The notes under the pieces are model-generated. The model worked only from the letters and a program-made list of their open reading frames with translations. It made no database searches and was not told the origin of the DNA. A stretch of DNA of 64,000 bases from Cheiracanthium punctorium (taxonomy: Eukaryota; Arthropoda; Arachnida; Araneae; Cheiracanthiidae), in the NCBI GenBank assembly GCA_038373885.1, contig JAWZYV010012244.1:1-64000 (forward strand). Reading direction: 5' to 3'. This document shows, piece after piece, positions 1-8,070 of this stretch. Positions within the stretch are counted from its first letter, which is position 1, and each line of letters opens with the position of its first letter. A program made the position numbers and the translations under genes.

Positions 1-1166
1 AAAATTATTGTTTAACTGATTTTGGTACGAAATTGGGGGGGGCATAGGGAGATACGTGCCCCCCAATCATTTCAGCACTACCATAGATTTTCCCCTATTT
101 GTTTTGATAAAAATGATTTCATCCATTCTGTAGATGTATTCGGATATTTCCTTCGGAAGAAGGACCCCTTCACCCATCGCAACCCCCGTTTTAAACCCCG
201 AGTTTTAGTGTCCGGATGTGTAATCCGTCATTCATCAACCCGCGAAGAAGAAAGAGAGTATATTCCTTCACACTGCCTACCCTCTTCTCCCGGGGGCTAT
301 TTCTGATAACACACAGTTCTATCTTTGTGCTTCTTGGAAAAACGTGAACGTGACCTTGACAAACACCTTGACAACTCAGTACTCACAGTGGCGGATTATT
401 GGAAGTTTGTCGGGGGGGGCGGTTAGCTTGTCGGTGGGGGCGGTTAGTTAGAAGATTGACATATACGTCCATTTTATGGAAGTAAAATAGGATCTTTTAC
501 ATTAATTTCTTTTTTCTCGGGGGGGGTCGCCCCCCCTCCTTTAATCCGCCCTTGGTACTCAATTGTGAATGCCCTTACCTCCCTCCTCCCTCTTCCTCCA
601 GTATTTAACTGAAGGCTAAGTGAAAATGCAAGTGTTTCTATTGGGCGGGGTAGCATTCAGAGTATGAAGCATGTTAGTGTAAAAATGATACAAAAAAAAA
701 TAAAAAAATTCAAATACTTAAAAAAATTCACTTCACCAAAAGGCGCTCTTTCGGATGCCCACTCCTTCCTTACACCCCCCCCCACACACGTACTCATCAA
801 AAATTAAAACCCTTCAAAATTGTGCGCTTTTTTCCGCCCACCGCTCCGAATCAACATTTATATCCTGAATAACTTCCGCATTGAGAATATCCATTTAATG
901 TAGATAAGTTCTGCGTGGAAAGAAATAATTCTTGTCCGTGACCTTCAAAATGTCCGTCAAGCTTTTCAAACGTCCTTCAAAACTCTGAAGGACTTTTATC
1001 AGCTGTTTCTAGAACAACGTCACACATGTAAGGAATTCCACACATTTTATTTTTTGCATTCGAGCTGATTACGTCATATTTAAGTGTAGAGGAAATCTTA
1101 TCAGCTGAGATAAAGCGTCCGCTGTTTATTCATCTCAAAACGTATGTTCCGCGTCTCTCGCGATTG
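1..1166. other. Left flank without a recognisable gene
   Basis: No open frame here resembles a known protein. Positions 398-560 carry G-run repeat debris. From about 660 to 1,166 the sequence is AT-rich and runs into the end of the Polinton integrase gene. Because this gene usually lies close to an element end, the stretch may contain the terminal inverted repeat, but the opposite end is missing so it cannot be matched. Confidence 0.5.
398..560. repeat. Interspersed repeat debris with G/C runs
   Basis: Two near-copies of a 'tcgggggggg cggttag' unit are followed by a fragment with long G and C runs ending near 'taatccgccc'. The same style of G-run/C-run fragment, often beside 'cgccactg' or 'cggatccag', recurs through the window, for example near 36.5, 41.3, 45.8, 48.2, 52.2, 54.0, 54.8, 56.2 and 57.9 kb. 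It looks like an abundant non-autonomous repeat family. No termini were defined. Confidence 0.4.
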
Positions 1167-1938
1167 TTAGAAAGTGAGGTCCTTTGCATTAATCCAGGAA
1201 TTAAATTCATTAGGATAGCCAAGCCATTTTACAAAATATCTGTTTCCGATCTTTTTCAATATTCTTTCAATTTTGAAAATATTATCAATTTTATTGTATT
1301 TAACTAATTCTCTGTCGTAAAAGGTACCCTCAACTGTTTCGTTTTTTAAATCTTTTATTCGATAGGTAACAGGATTTGTTCTAAGAACTTCTGAAACTGT
1401 AAAAATCTCTTCCGTATATGTAGGATCATCAGATTTTCTAAATATTTTCTTGATATTAGATATCCGGACTTTATCACCAATCTTAAATTTAGGTTCTTTA
1501 ATAACCTTTTTTGTATATAAATTTTTATAGACTTTAGATTCATTTTCAGGGAGACTTGCTTCAATAGGTGTCATTTTAATAGAACGATGATAGGAATGAT
1601 TATAATTGTTTAAAATGTCTGGTAAAACGTTTAAATATTTATTTGTATTCTTATCGTGCATGTATTTAATTATTTTTTCTCTGATTGTTCTGTTTAATCT
1701 TTCTGCAATGGCTGACTTGATTTCCTTGTTTCCAGTCGTAAACCATTTAATACCGCGTTCTTTAAATAAGTCTTGCGTTTGTTTACTTGTAAATTCTGTA
1801 CCTTCATCCGTTAAAATAAATTTTGGAATCCTTTCCTTAAAAACTTGTTTAAAACCCTTTATTACTTCTGTTGCTGTTTTTGTTTTAATCGGAAATATAT
1901 TCCCAAGTCTACTAAAGGATCTATTATTGTTAATAAAT

Positions 1939-1950
1939 AATTTATTCCAT
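1939..1950. repeat. Left target-site duplication of the Penelope-like insertion
   Basis: AATTTATTCCAT, identical to 3,217-3,228. It is integrase coding sequence duplicated on insertion. Confidence 0.8.
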
Positions 1951-1975
1951 TTATCCCATAATTTATTCCTTTTCT

Positions 1976-2674
1976 ATATCTTTACCTCCTCATGCCCTAT
2001 CTAATCATCCTTACCAGCAAAAACTTTCTGCTTTTTACACTTATGTGTTTCGTGCTATCAAAATTTGCTCTGATTCTTCTTCTCTTAATAATGAAATTAG
2101 TTACTTAAAATCCTTAGCTGTTTCTCGTGGTTTTAGCCCCTCTATTATTGATAAAGCTGTTTCTAAATTTAATAAGCCTAATACTTCTACTAATACTATT
2201 AATTTTCACAACGAATTAATTGTACTACCTTTCTTTTCACCTTTTTGCTACAAAATTTCTAAACTTCTCAAAAATTTCGGTTTCAAAGTCATTTTTAAAC
2301 CGGTTAATAAACTTAAATTTTCTTCCCTTAAAGATCCTATTCCTACTGAGAACCGTTGGGGTGTTTATTATATTCCTTGTGAATCTTGTGATTTGGGCTA
2401 TATTGGTCAGACCAGAAGAGCTCTCAAATTTAGGCTCAAAGAGCATGAGAGATATGTCTCTAAGCACGAACTTTCCAAATCTTCTATTGCCTCACATTGT
2501 TGGAATTCCAATCATCGATTTCAGTTTTCTAAGGCTAAGATTTTGTGCACTCCTCAGTCTTTGTCCCATCTGGATTTTTTGGAAGGTTTTTCCATCACCC
2601 AGCACTTAGATCGTCTTGTGAACGATGATTCTTCCGTTCCTTTCGTTCATTCTGCTTGGAAGTTGCTGATGTAA
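1976..2674 (+). pseudogene. Penelope-like reverse transcriptase C-terminus with GIY-YIG endonuclease (5' truncated)
   Basis: This open frame has no start and is cut at its 5' side. The first residues ('SNHPYQQKLSAF') match the tail of Penelope-like reverse transcriptases. The C-terminal half is a GIY-YIG nuclease: 'GVYYIPC' followed by 'YIGQT', then an Arg-rich helix ('RALKFRLKEHE') and 'ASHCW'. In this family the nuclease nicks the target and primes copying. The first in-frame start-like codon is a GTG at 2,045 and is not a real initiator. The frame is intact from 1,976 to the stop at 2,674, so the copy was probably truncated on insertion rather than decayed. Confidence 0.85.
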
Positions 2675-2694
2675 GGTTCTTTTCACTTTCTTCG

Positions 2695-3116
2695 TCTACC
2701 CCCCCCTTTCCCCCCCCTGTTTCTTTAATGTGTATGTACGTGTGTTACTGTCTTTCTTTTTCGTTTTTATTAAAAAAAAAAAATAAATAAAAGAAATATA
2801 TATATATATATATTTATTGTGCTGTCCTGTTCGTGGTTTAAAAAAAAAAAAAAAAAATTCGTGTGCTATTTGTTTTTTGTTTTGTTTTCTCTTTTTTTTG
2901 TGTGTGTTTGTACTTGTGTGTTCCCTTTTTTTATTTTTTCTTTATTCCTTTTTTATTTCTGTATTTTTTGTGCTTCTTTCCTTTCCTTTCTATCCCCCTT
3001 TTTAATTTTTTTCTCCCCTCTCCGTGGTTTTGTTCGACTTTTCTTTGCCCCTTGTGGCAACATCTTACTTGTTTTTTTCTCTTTTCAGCTCCCTGTGTTC
3101 TTTACGTCGAAGAGCT
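2695..3116 (+). repeat. T-rich 3' region of the Penelope-like element
   Basis: After the stop codon come C runs, an A run, a (TA)n tract and about 280 bases rich in T. Long apparent open frames here are only translations of T-runs. The region is taken as 3' untranslated sequence of the insertion. Confidence 0.5.
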
Positions 3117-3216
3117 TGGACTGAAGAAGTTCAAAACAATTTTTGAACGAAACGCGTATCCTTTTTCCTTTTACTTCTTATGTGTGTTTTTTACAAAGTT
3201 TTTTAATTACTTTATC

Positions 3217-3228
3217 AATTTATTCCAT
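3217..3228. repeat. Right target-site duplication of the Penelope-like insertion
   Basis: AATTTATTCCAT, identical to 1,939-1,950. The integrase N-terminal part continues to the right. Confidence 0.8.
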
Positions 3229-3456
3229 TGTTATATTTACTATATTGTTTCATGAACATTAAATCAGCATCAAATTGATAATTATTACATGGTACATAAA
3301 CTCGTCTCCTTTCAAATTTTCTAATAGCTGGACTGAAACGAGTATACACATCTTGTGCATGTAAATATTCTTCAACATCTTTCTTTGGTATTCCTGTTTT
3401 TCTACTCAATTCATTAATACCACAATATCCAGTTTCTGGATTATGATATATCTCGT

Positions 3457-4177
3457 CTATCCTAAAAAAACACTCTTTTTACTACCACATTTTACACAAT
3501 TTCCTTTACCCATACGTCTATTGTTTTTTGAAGTTCTGACCTGATAGTTTTTAGTATCAGTTTTCGTTCTACACTTGAGACAATAAATTTGCATCATATT
3601 TATATAAGGTTTAAAGTTGTCAATTCCAATTTCTTTTAAACCATTAATAAAATCATATAATCCCATTCCAAATTGTTTTTTACTCCAAATAATTGGTTTT
3701 ACAATCCATCTTTCAGTTCTTTCTCGGAGAGTAGGATTATCAATATTATCCAATTCTTTCAACATATTCTTATCGCATACTTCATTTCTTGTTTTAGCAT
3801 CTTTATTTATCAAATAACAAGTATCATGGTTATATGCTATTTCACCTACTCTGTTTATTGGTTTACTCCAATCTTTATAAGAATAATCAGGATTTAGTCT
3901 TGTTTTACCCCATAATAATTGAGTTCCAGGACCTGTAAAATTATGTCCCGGTAAATGAAATTCAAAAGGTAATTTATTGATAACACTGTTAATAATTCCA
4001 GAACCAAACTGTTCTAAAGCATTAAAAATCTTTAATAACGCTTTAATTGATTCGGGTTTAATCTTTATTATACCTGTTCCTTTTTGCCCACATTTTAGAC
4101 ATTTTATTTTGCATTTTCTTGTTTCCTGTTTTAGAATAAGACTCTATATTAATACTGCATGTTTTAGAACAAGTCAT
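3457..4177 (-). pseudogene. Polinton phospholipase A2-like/zinc-ribbon protein, frameshifted near its 5' end
   Basis: The frame holds a parvovirus-like phospholipase A2 fold. A calcium-loop-like 'LPGHNFTGPGTQL' is followed by the His-Asp pair in 'AYNHDTCY' and a long helical stretch. At the C-terminus is a zinc ribbon of two Cys pairs ('YCLKC' and 'NCVKCGSKKS'), and another Cys cluster lies near the N-terminus ('KCLKCGQKG'). In capsid-forming agents such a domain helps particles cross membranes; that role is inferred for Polintons. The ATG at 4,177 directly follows the stop of the upstream gene inside CATAAATG. The first 20 codons are in a different frame from the rest, the break lying around 4,110-4,130. 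Expression of the main domain from this copy is therefore doubtful. Confidence 0.8.
3463..3469 (-). promoter_or_regulatory. Candidate -1 ribosomal frameshift site U UUU UUA
   Basis: Read on the minus strand, the last codons of the phospholipase/zinc-ribbon frame are GTT TTT TTA GGA TAG. The heptamer T TTT TTA therefore lies in the correct X XXY YYZ phase. Slipping back one base moves the ribosome into AGG ATA GAC, the integrase frame, which lacks its own ATG. About 21 bases downstream is a 6-bp hairpin, ATCCAG-AAA-CTGGAT. That spacer is longer than the usual 5-9, so a pseudoknot or a different stimulator would be needed. A chance T7 run or a one-base indel are alternatives. Confidence 0.45.
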
Positions 4178-4567
4178 TTATGAAGGGATATACTTATAAC
4201 CATTCAATTGTGCTTTTTTAACATATCTTTCCATAGGAAAGTATTTTAAAGTAATTATAAATTCCTTTTCTCGTATATATATTTCTTCTTCCGAAATCGA
4301 TTTAGCCTTCAATAAATTTAATAGTTGTTTATAAAAATTATAGCATTGTTTGTATTCTTCTTTACGTTCCAAAATATTCAAAGACTTTTCAAAAACTTCT
4401 ACAATTCCTGCACTTAAACTCAGTGCTGCTAATGGGACAAATACAAACGCAGAAAGTCCTGATGCGCTTAAAATAAATTTACCAACAGACAATGTTATGC
4501 TTATCTTTTGATAAATGTTTAAACTTTTTCTGTAAACATAAATTCTTTTACTTAAATATTCTTCCAT
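4178..4567 (-). CDS. Polinton small membrane protein of unknown function
   Basis: The 129-residue protein has a basic, tyrosine-rich N-terminus, a hydrophobic segment of about 35 residues ('SVGKFILSASGLSAFVFVPLAALSLSAGI') and a charged helical C-terminal half. Small proteins of this build, with one or two membrane segments, occur next to the packaging ATPase in other Polintons. Their job is not established. The start ATG at 4,567 sits in TTATAAATG directly after the ATPase stop, and its own stop TAA abuts the next ATG. The compact spacing suggests a block expressed together, each gene with its own ATAAATG signal. Confidence 0.7.
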   Translation of the reverse strand: MEEYLSKRIYVYRKSLNIYQKISITLSVGKFILSASGLSAFVFVPLAALSLSAGIVEVFEKSLNILERKEEYKQCYNFYKQLLNLLKAKSISEEEIYIREKEFIITLKYFPMERYVKKAQLNGYKYIPS

Positions 4568-5278
4568 TTATAAAGGGTCAAATCCCTTTCTATATCTCAT
4601 TTCAGGATTAACTAAATCCAACATAAAGAATGGATCTTGTATGTTATGAATTTTCCCGTCAATTTCTCTCATTATTTGACGAATTTCTCTTGGCTGAAGT
4701 TTAAAAAATATATAGTAGTTGCAATTTTTTCTAATATCAATAGGTGTAGAATAATAAGATTGAGTGAGATAAATAATAGATGCATTTTTCTTTCTACCTC
4801 TAATAAACATATCTTCAATTAATTTCTGATCTCTTTCAGTCACACAATCATCAAAAACTACTAAATTTTTTAATGAAGGATCTAAATCATCGACCGTTAT
4901 AAATTCCCTTAAATCTGAGGAAAATAGTACATCATGTTTTTTATATTTATCAAACCATTTTAGTAGTTTATTCTTGTTAGGTAATTTCTTACATTTTAAA
5001 ATATCATCTCTTTCTATACCTTCAAATTGGGTATAATCGTCTTGTAATTTAGAATATTTTGGTTCGTTTATATCTTTTGCGCAAATGTACAATGTATCAA
5101 AATCCAGTTTTAATCCTTTCGGTTTATCAAAACCTTCAATGAGATTGATTAATAAGTTAGTTTTACCGCAGCCTGAACTTCCTGTGACCAAAAGGCGAAA
5201 CGGATGTTTAGGTAAAAGAGGATGCTGCTTCCGGTCAGGTAATTCTTCAGGTAATGTATAATTTTTTATTTTAATCAT
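4568..5278 (-). CDS. Polinton genome-packaging ATPase (FtsK/HerA-like)
   Basis: This 236-residue P-loop ATPase would pump element DNA into a capsid. Walker A is 'GSSGCGKT' near residue 33. Walker B is 'NLVVFDDC' near residue 140, with the two acidic residues, and 'IIYLTQSYYSTP' downstream matches the sensor region typical of this family. Length and motif spacing fit adenovirus-like and Polinton ATPases. The frame is intact. The ATG at 5,278 is preceded by TATTATAAATG, and upstream lies the three-repeat divergent promoter. It is the first gene of the minus-strand block. Confidence 0.92.
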   Translation of the reverse strand: MIKIKNYTLPEELPDRKQHPLLPKHPFRLLVTGSSGCGKTNLLINLIEGFDKPKGLKLDFDTLYICAKDINEPKYSKLQDDYTQFEGIERDDILKCKKLPNKNKLLKWFDKYKKHDVLFSSDLREFITVDDLDPSLKNLVVFDDCVTERDQKLIEDMFIRGRKKNASIIYLTQSYYSTPIDIRKNCNYYIFFKLQPREIRQIMREIDGKIHNIQDPFFMLDLVNPEMRYRKGFDPL

Positions 5279-5291
5279 TTATAATAAAATA

Positions 5292-5350
5292 ATTTTGCCC
5301 CTATATAAATTTATTTTGCCCCTATATAAGTTCATTTTGCCCCTATATAA
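5292..5350. promoter_or_regulatory. Divergent promoter: three 17-bp repeats at 21-bp period
   Basis: ATTTTGCCCCTATATAA occurs at 5,292-5,308, 5,313-5,329 and 5,334-5,350, spaced by exactly 21 bp, about two helical turns. Each copy ends in a TATA-like box. The third copy runs straight into the ATG at 5,351. The minus-strand ATPase starts only 13 bp left of the first copy. The array lies between the two transcription blocks and is the obvious candidate for a shared control region. Confidence 0.65.
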
Positions 5351-6064
5351 ATGATAAATCAATTAGAATTAGAGAGGCAAAAAAGGATAAGAGATGAAAG
5401 AAGAGATTTAATCAATTTAGTAAAAATGGATAAAGAGATTAAAACAAAAAATGAAAATCGAATACAAAATAAATTGGGCATTCAAACAACTTTGAGTGAA
5501 TTTCACAAACCTATTACAGATGGATTTGAAAAATTTGAAAAATCCAATAAAGAAATTGTGGAAAATTTTCAGAAAGGTATTGAATTAATATCTAATTCTG
5601 CTTTTCCAGAACCTATAGAAGATGTTAAACCTAGTATTTACGATATAGATCAAGGTTTAGATATAGAATATTTAAAATCTGAAAAACTGTACAGACCATC
5701 AAAACTCTTGGGTGATGATGAAAAAAGAAAAGAAATGTATGCGAAAGCTAGACTAATAAAAGCTGAATTGGGGAGTAAAAAAGGTAACTTGAAAAGTCAA
5801 ATTAAAAGGGCTAAAACCTTAACAGAAGACCAAATTTCTCAAAAGGTTGCGGAAGTGGAAGATGTAGAGCTTAAAATGAAATTATTGGATAAATATTTGA
5901 ATAGATTAGTAGGAATAAAGGATAGTGAAGAAATGAAAGTCGGAAAGGGCTTAGCGGACTTAGACACATTGATAGATAAAAGATGTAAAGGTTGCAAGTC
6001 AAACAAGTTATTGAATAAAATCAGACTATTGATAGATGATTTTATTAAAAAATGGGGACCATAA
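5351..6064 (+). CDS. Polinton coiled-coil protein, function unknown
   Basis: The 237-residue product is lysine- and glutamate-rich. It has predicted coiled-coil stretches at about residues 1-75 and 120-190 and a 'CKGCKSNK' Cys pair near the C-terminus. I do not recognise a catalytic domain; a structural or virion-associated role is possible. The ATG at 5,351 follows CTATATAA. After the apparent stop at 6,062-6,064, the +1 frame continues open for about 18 codons to a TGA that overlaps the next gene's ATG, the same stop/start overlap seen at other junctions here. This suggests a one-base shift in the A6 run at about 6,048 that shortened the protein slightly. Confidence 0.65.
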   Translation: MINQLELERQKRIRDERRDLINLVKMDKEIKTKNENRIQNKLGIQTTLSEFHKPITDGFEKFEKSNKEIVENFQKGIELISNSAFPEPIEDVKPSIYDIDQGLDIEYLKSEKLYRPSKLLGDDEKRKEMYAKARLIKAELGSKKGNLKSQIKRAKTLTEDQISQKVAEVEDVELKMKLLDKYLNRLVGIKDSEEMKVGKGLADLDTLIDKRCKGCKSNKLLNKIRLLIDDFIKKWGP

Positions 6065-6110
6065 CTCTTGAAGATAAAGAACGCTTGTATAAACAGTTTC
6101 TACTTAATAA

Positions 6111-6677
6111 ATGACAAAAGTTTATTTGAGTGAAGGACAGTTGCGTAAATTAAAATCTGCTAAAGAAAAAATAGTATTACAGATTAATAAATCAAAGGCA
6201 CCCAATTATGATTTACCTTTAACAAATACACAAATTGGTCAAATTGATAAAGGTAAAAGAATTACAATAAGCGAAACTCAATTAAAGAAGATCAAAGATC
6301 ATGGAGGATCTTTGTTTAAAAATATTTTAACGCAAATTGAACCTGTAATTTATGAAAAACTCAAACCTTATTTGAATATACCTAAAATACTCGAAATTTT
6401 TGGATCAGGAGTTTATCAACCTTGGGAAATAAAAGGTTATGGTAGTATTAAAAAAGCATATTCAGAACAATATGGCGGACTTTTCAATGTATTAGATGAG
6501 TTCAAGAAAAAACAACCAGAAGTATTTGGAGGGTTTTTACCATTTTTAATTCCTATTTTGACTTCTTTAGGATTAGGGGCAGCTAGTGGTGCCGCAGGGT
6601 GGGGTGCCAAAAAAGTCTTGGACAAGATTTCAGGTTCAGGTTCAAAAAAAAAAAAAAAACTTGGGACCTTGAAATAA
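6111..6677 (+). CDS. Polinton PX-type protein (possible membrane-active capsid component)
   Basis: The 188-residue product resembles the conserved Polinton PX protein. An N-terminal 'LSEGQLRKLKSAKE' repeat is echoed by 'TQIGQIDKGKRITISETQLKKI', then comes 'HGGSLF'. A hydrophobic Gly/Ala-rich segment, 'GGFLPFLIPILTSLGLGAAS', precedes a basic tail. Its build recalls adenovirus pVI-like membrane-active proteins processed by the viral protease, but that role is inference. The ATG follows CTTAATAA. The last residues are coded by a run of 16 A (6,644-6,659), so the exact C-terminus is uncertain. The following protease frame enters this run in another phase. Confidence 0.75.
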   Translation: MTKVYLSEGQLRKLKSAKEKIVLQINKSKAPNYDLPLTNTQIGQIDKGKRITISETQLKKIKDHGGSLFKNILTQIEPVIYEKLKPYLNIPKILEIFGSGVYQPWEIKGYGSIKKAYSEQYGGLFNVLDEFKKKQPEVFGGFLPFLIPILTSLGLGAASGAAGWGAKKVLDKISGSGSKKKKKLGTLK

Positions 6678-7152
6678 CAGAGGAAGGAATTTCCAATCTC
6701 GATATTAAGAAAAATATGAAAAATGTAAAAGGATTTGCAGGTGTGTTCCCGTCAGATGAATTACCTAAAAAGATAAAAGAATTTGAAAATGGGATAATCA
6801 ATTTTAGTAAATCTAATGAACCAGGCACACATTGGGTGTGCTATTATAATGATCCAAAATATGATTTTATAGAATATTTCGATCCTTTGGTAAATATGAA
6901 TTGGGTAAAGCGTTAGCCTTTCCGGCTAAAATTATTCCTGAAAACATTAAAAAATTTCTCAAAATGTCTAATAAAAAAGTAAAAGTAGCTATTAATGACA
7001 GTTTTATACAACATCCAAGTTCTGTAAAATGTGGTTTATATTGTATGAAATATATAAGTGAAAGAAATAAAAATAAGTCTCCTGAATGAGTACTTGCTTC
7101 GTTTACAGAGTATCCGAGTAAACATAATGAAAACTATGTTCTATATAAATGA
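6662..7152 (+). pseudogene. Polinton adenain-like cysteine protease, broken
   Basis: This is the maturation protease related to adenovirus adenain. Visible landmarks are 'FAGVFPSDELP', the catalytic His in 'GTHWVCYY', the acidic partner in 'YFDP', and the catalytic Cys in 'KCGLYCMKY'. One base is missing near 6,888-6,890, so the His and Cys halves are in different frames (6,599-6,916 and 6,901-7,089). A TGA at 7,087-7,089 stops the second half about 20 codons early, but the frame then stays open to a TGA at 7,150-7,152 overlapping the minor capsid ATG. The true start is unclear. The first in-frame ATG is at 6,716, while similarity seems to begin earlier, beside the A16 run. Confidence 0.82.
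7143..7151 (+). promoter_or_regulatory. ATAAATG start motif (example; present at nine Polinton genes)
   Basis: The minor capsid start is TATATAAATG. The same ATAAATG core occurs at the starts at 4,177, 4,567 and 5,278 on the minus strand and 5,351, 6,111, 7,149, 7,923, 8,071 and 9,413 on the plus strand. Integrase and protease, whose starts cannot be placed, are the only exceptions. The arrangement resembles the TAAATG late promoter of poxviruses. Confidence 0.6.
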
Positions 7153-7922
7153 TTATCTTAAAATCAACAGGTCATGAAAAATCAGAAGATTTTCAAGTAA
7201 ATTTTTCAACTCCTTATGAATATAAAAAATTGGCTTTGAGGATGATGACGATAGAATTTTCTTGGCGTAATATAAGCGCAAAATTTAAAAACAATGAATT
7301 TACTTTAAGAAACACTGAGACTAATGAAGTCAAAGACATTATTATCCATGATGGTAATTTTGGAGTTAGAGGATTAAATGGAATTATGATTAAATGTTTT
7401 GGAAGTGATCCTCCTTTAAAATTTGGAGAAATTGATGAAATAGGATTGATAACATTCAAACTAACTAAAAATTGGGAATTGGATTTAACCAAGAGTCATT
7501 TTCATAAGATTATAGGTTTTAAAAATAAAATTTATCAAAGTAGACCTGATTTGGATGTGACAGAGTATGAAGGCGAATTTAAAGCTGATATTACAAAAGG
7601 TAATGATATTATTTATATTCACTGCGATGCAGTAAATGGATCTTTAATCAATGATTACCCTTCAGAGGTTATTTATTCTTTCCATACAGGTAAAGATGAT
7701 CGTCCTGCAAGCATGATTTCAAAAGATTTTCATAATTTAATCTATTTTCCGGTTAAAAAAGATCCTATTTATAGAATAAGAATGAGAGTTACAAATCAAA
7801 ATAATGAACCTATTGATTTAAATAATGGGTTTGTTCATTTTAATTTTGTTTCTGAACATGAAAGTGTAGATTATCTTGAAAAAATTTATGAATTGTTAAA
7901 GCGAAAACTTTTCCTTAAATAA
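7149..7922 (+). CDS. Polinton minor capsid (penton) protein
   Basis: The 257-residue product matches the Polinton minor capsid family, a single jelly-roll protein thought to occupy the five-fold vertices of the particle. The most typical part is the C-terminal 'RIRMRVTNQNNEPIDLNNG' followed by 'FVHFNF'. The frame is intact and begins in CTATATAAATG. Its stop TAA is followed directly by the next ATG. Its position just ahead of the major capsid gene agrees with a joint role in particle assembly. Confidence 0.85.
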   Translation: MIILKSTGHEKSEDFQVNFSTPYEYKKLALRMMTIEFSWRNISAKFKNNEFTLRNTETNEVKDIIIHDGNFGVRGLNGIMIKCFGSDPPLKFGEIDEIGLITFKLTKNWELDLTKSHFHKIIGFKNKIYQSRPDLDVTEYEGEFKADITKGNDIIYIHCDAVNGSLINDYPSEVIYSFHTGKDDRPASMISKDFHNLIYFPVKKDPIYRIRMRVTNQNNEPIDLNNGFVHFNFVSEHESVDYLEKIYELLKRKLFLK

Positions 7923-8066
7923 ATGTACAACAGACATCGATTATATATAAAGAGAGAAAAGGAACCGATTATCAAAGATGAGAATAGAGAAAAATTGAAT
8001 GAAATATTTTAAAAAAAGATGAATGGTTCTGGATTGGAAATTATACCCAAGGAAAGTCTCCCCTAA
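7923..8066 (+). pseudogene. Small Polinton ORF split across two frames
   Basis: An ATG at 7,923 in TAAATAAATG opens a 29-codon frame ending at 8,012. A second short frame, 8,019-8,066, ends 'SGLEIIPKESLP' and stops just before the major capsid start. An A7 run at 8,011-8,017 lies at the junction. A single small protein of about 46 residues broken by a one-base shift is the simplest reading. The function is unknown. Confidence 0.4.
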
Positions 8067-8070
8067 ATAA

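Larger units (their letters stand above)
1951..3216 (+). mobile_element. 5'-truncated Penelope-like element inserted in the integrase
   Basis: A 1,266-bp insert opposite in sense to the integrase is flanked by a 12-bp direct repeat (AATTTATTCCAT at 1,939-1,950 and 3,217-3,228). It contains the 3' part of a Penelope-like ORF with a GIY-YIG endonuclease domain, then an AT microsatellite (about 2,795-2,815) and a T-rich stretch. Deleting the insert and one repeat copy restores the integrase frame across the junction, which confirms the boundaries. Confidence 0.85.
1167..3463 (-). pseudogene. Polinton integrase (rve family, C-terminal chromodomain), interrupted
   Basis: This is the DDE integrase that inserts Polinton DNA. 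The N-terminal part lies at 3,463-3,217 and has a basic stretch followed by the first catalytic Asp in 'FDADLMF'. The remainder lies at 1,950-1,167. It contains 'LTDEGTEF' with the second Asp, 'AIAERLNRT' with the catalytic Glu, an SH3-like stretch and a C-terminal chromodomain ending in 'VKWLGYPNEFNSWI'. A Penelope-like insertion (1,951-3,216) splits the core, and one base is missing near 1,914-1,918. The upstream end has no ATG. Its frame begins just after a TAA and overlaps the end of the phospholipase/zinc-ribbon gene in the -1 frame, which suggests production by ribosomal frameshifting. The copy as it stands cannot make integrase. Confidence 0.9.

Noticed and set aside
2817..3255. Overlapping Phe-rich ORFs
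   Set aside because: Caused by T runs in the Penelope-like 3' region; no domain.
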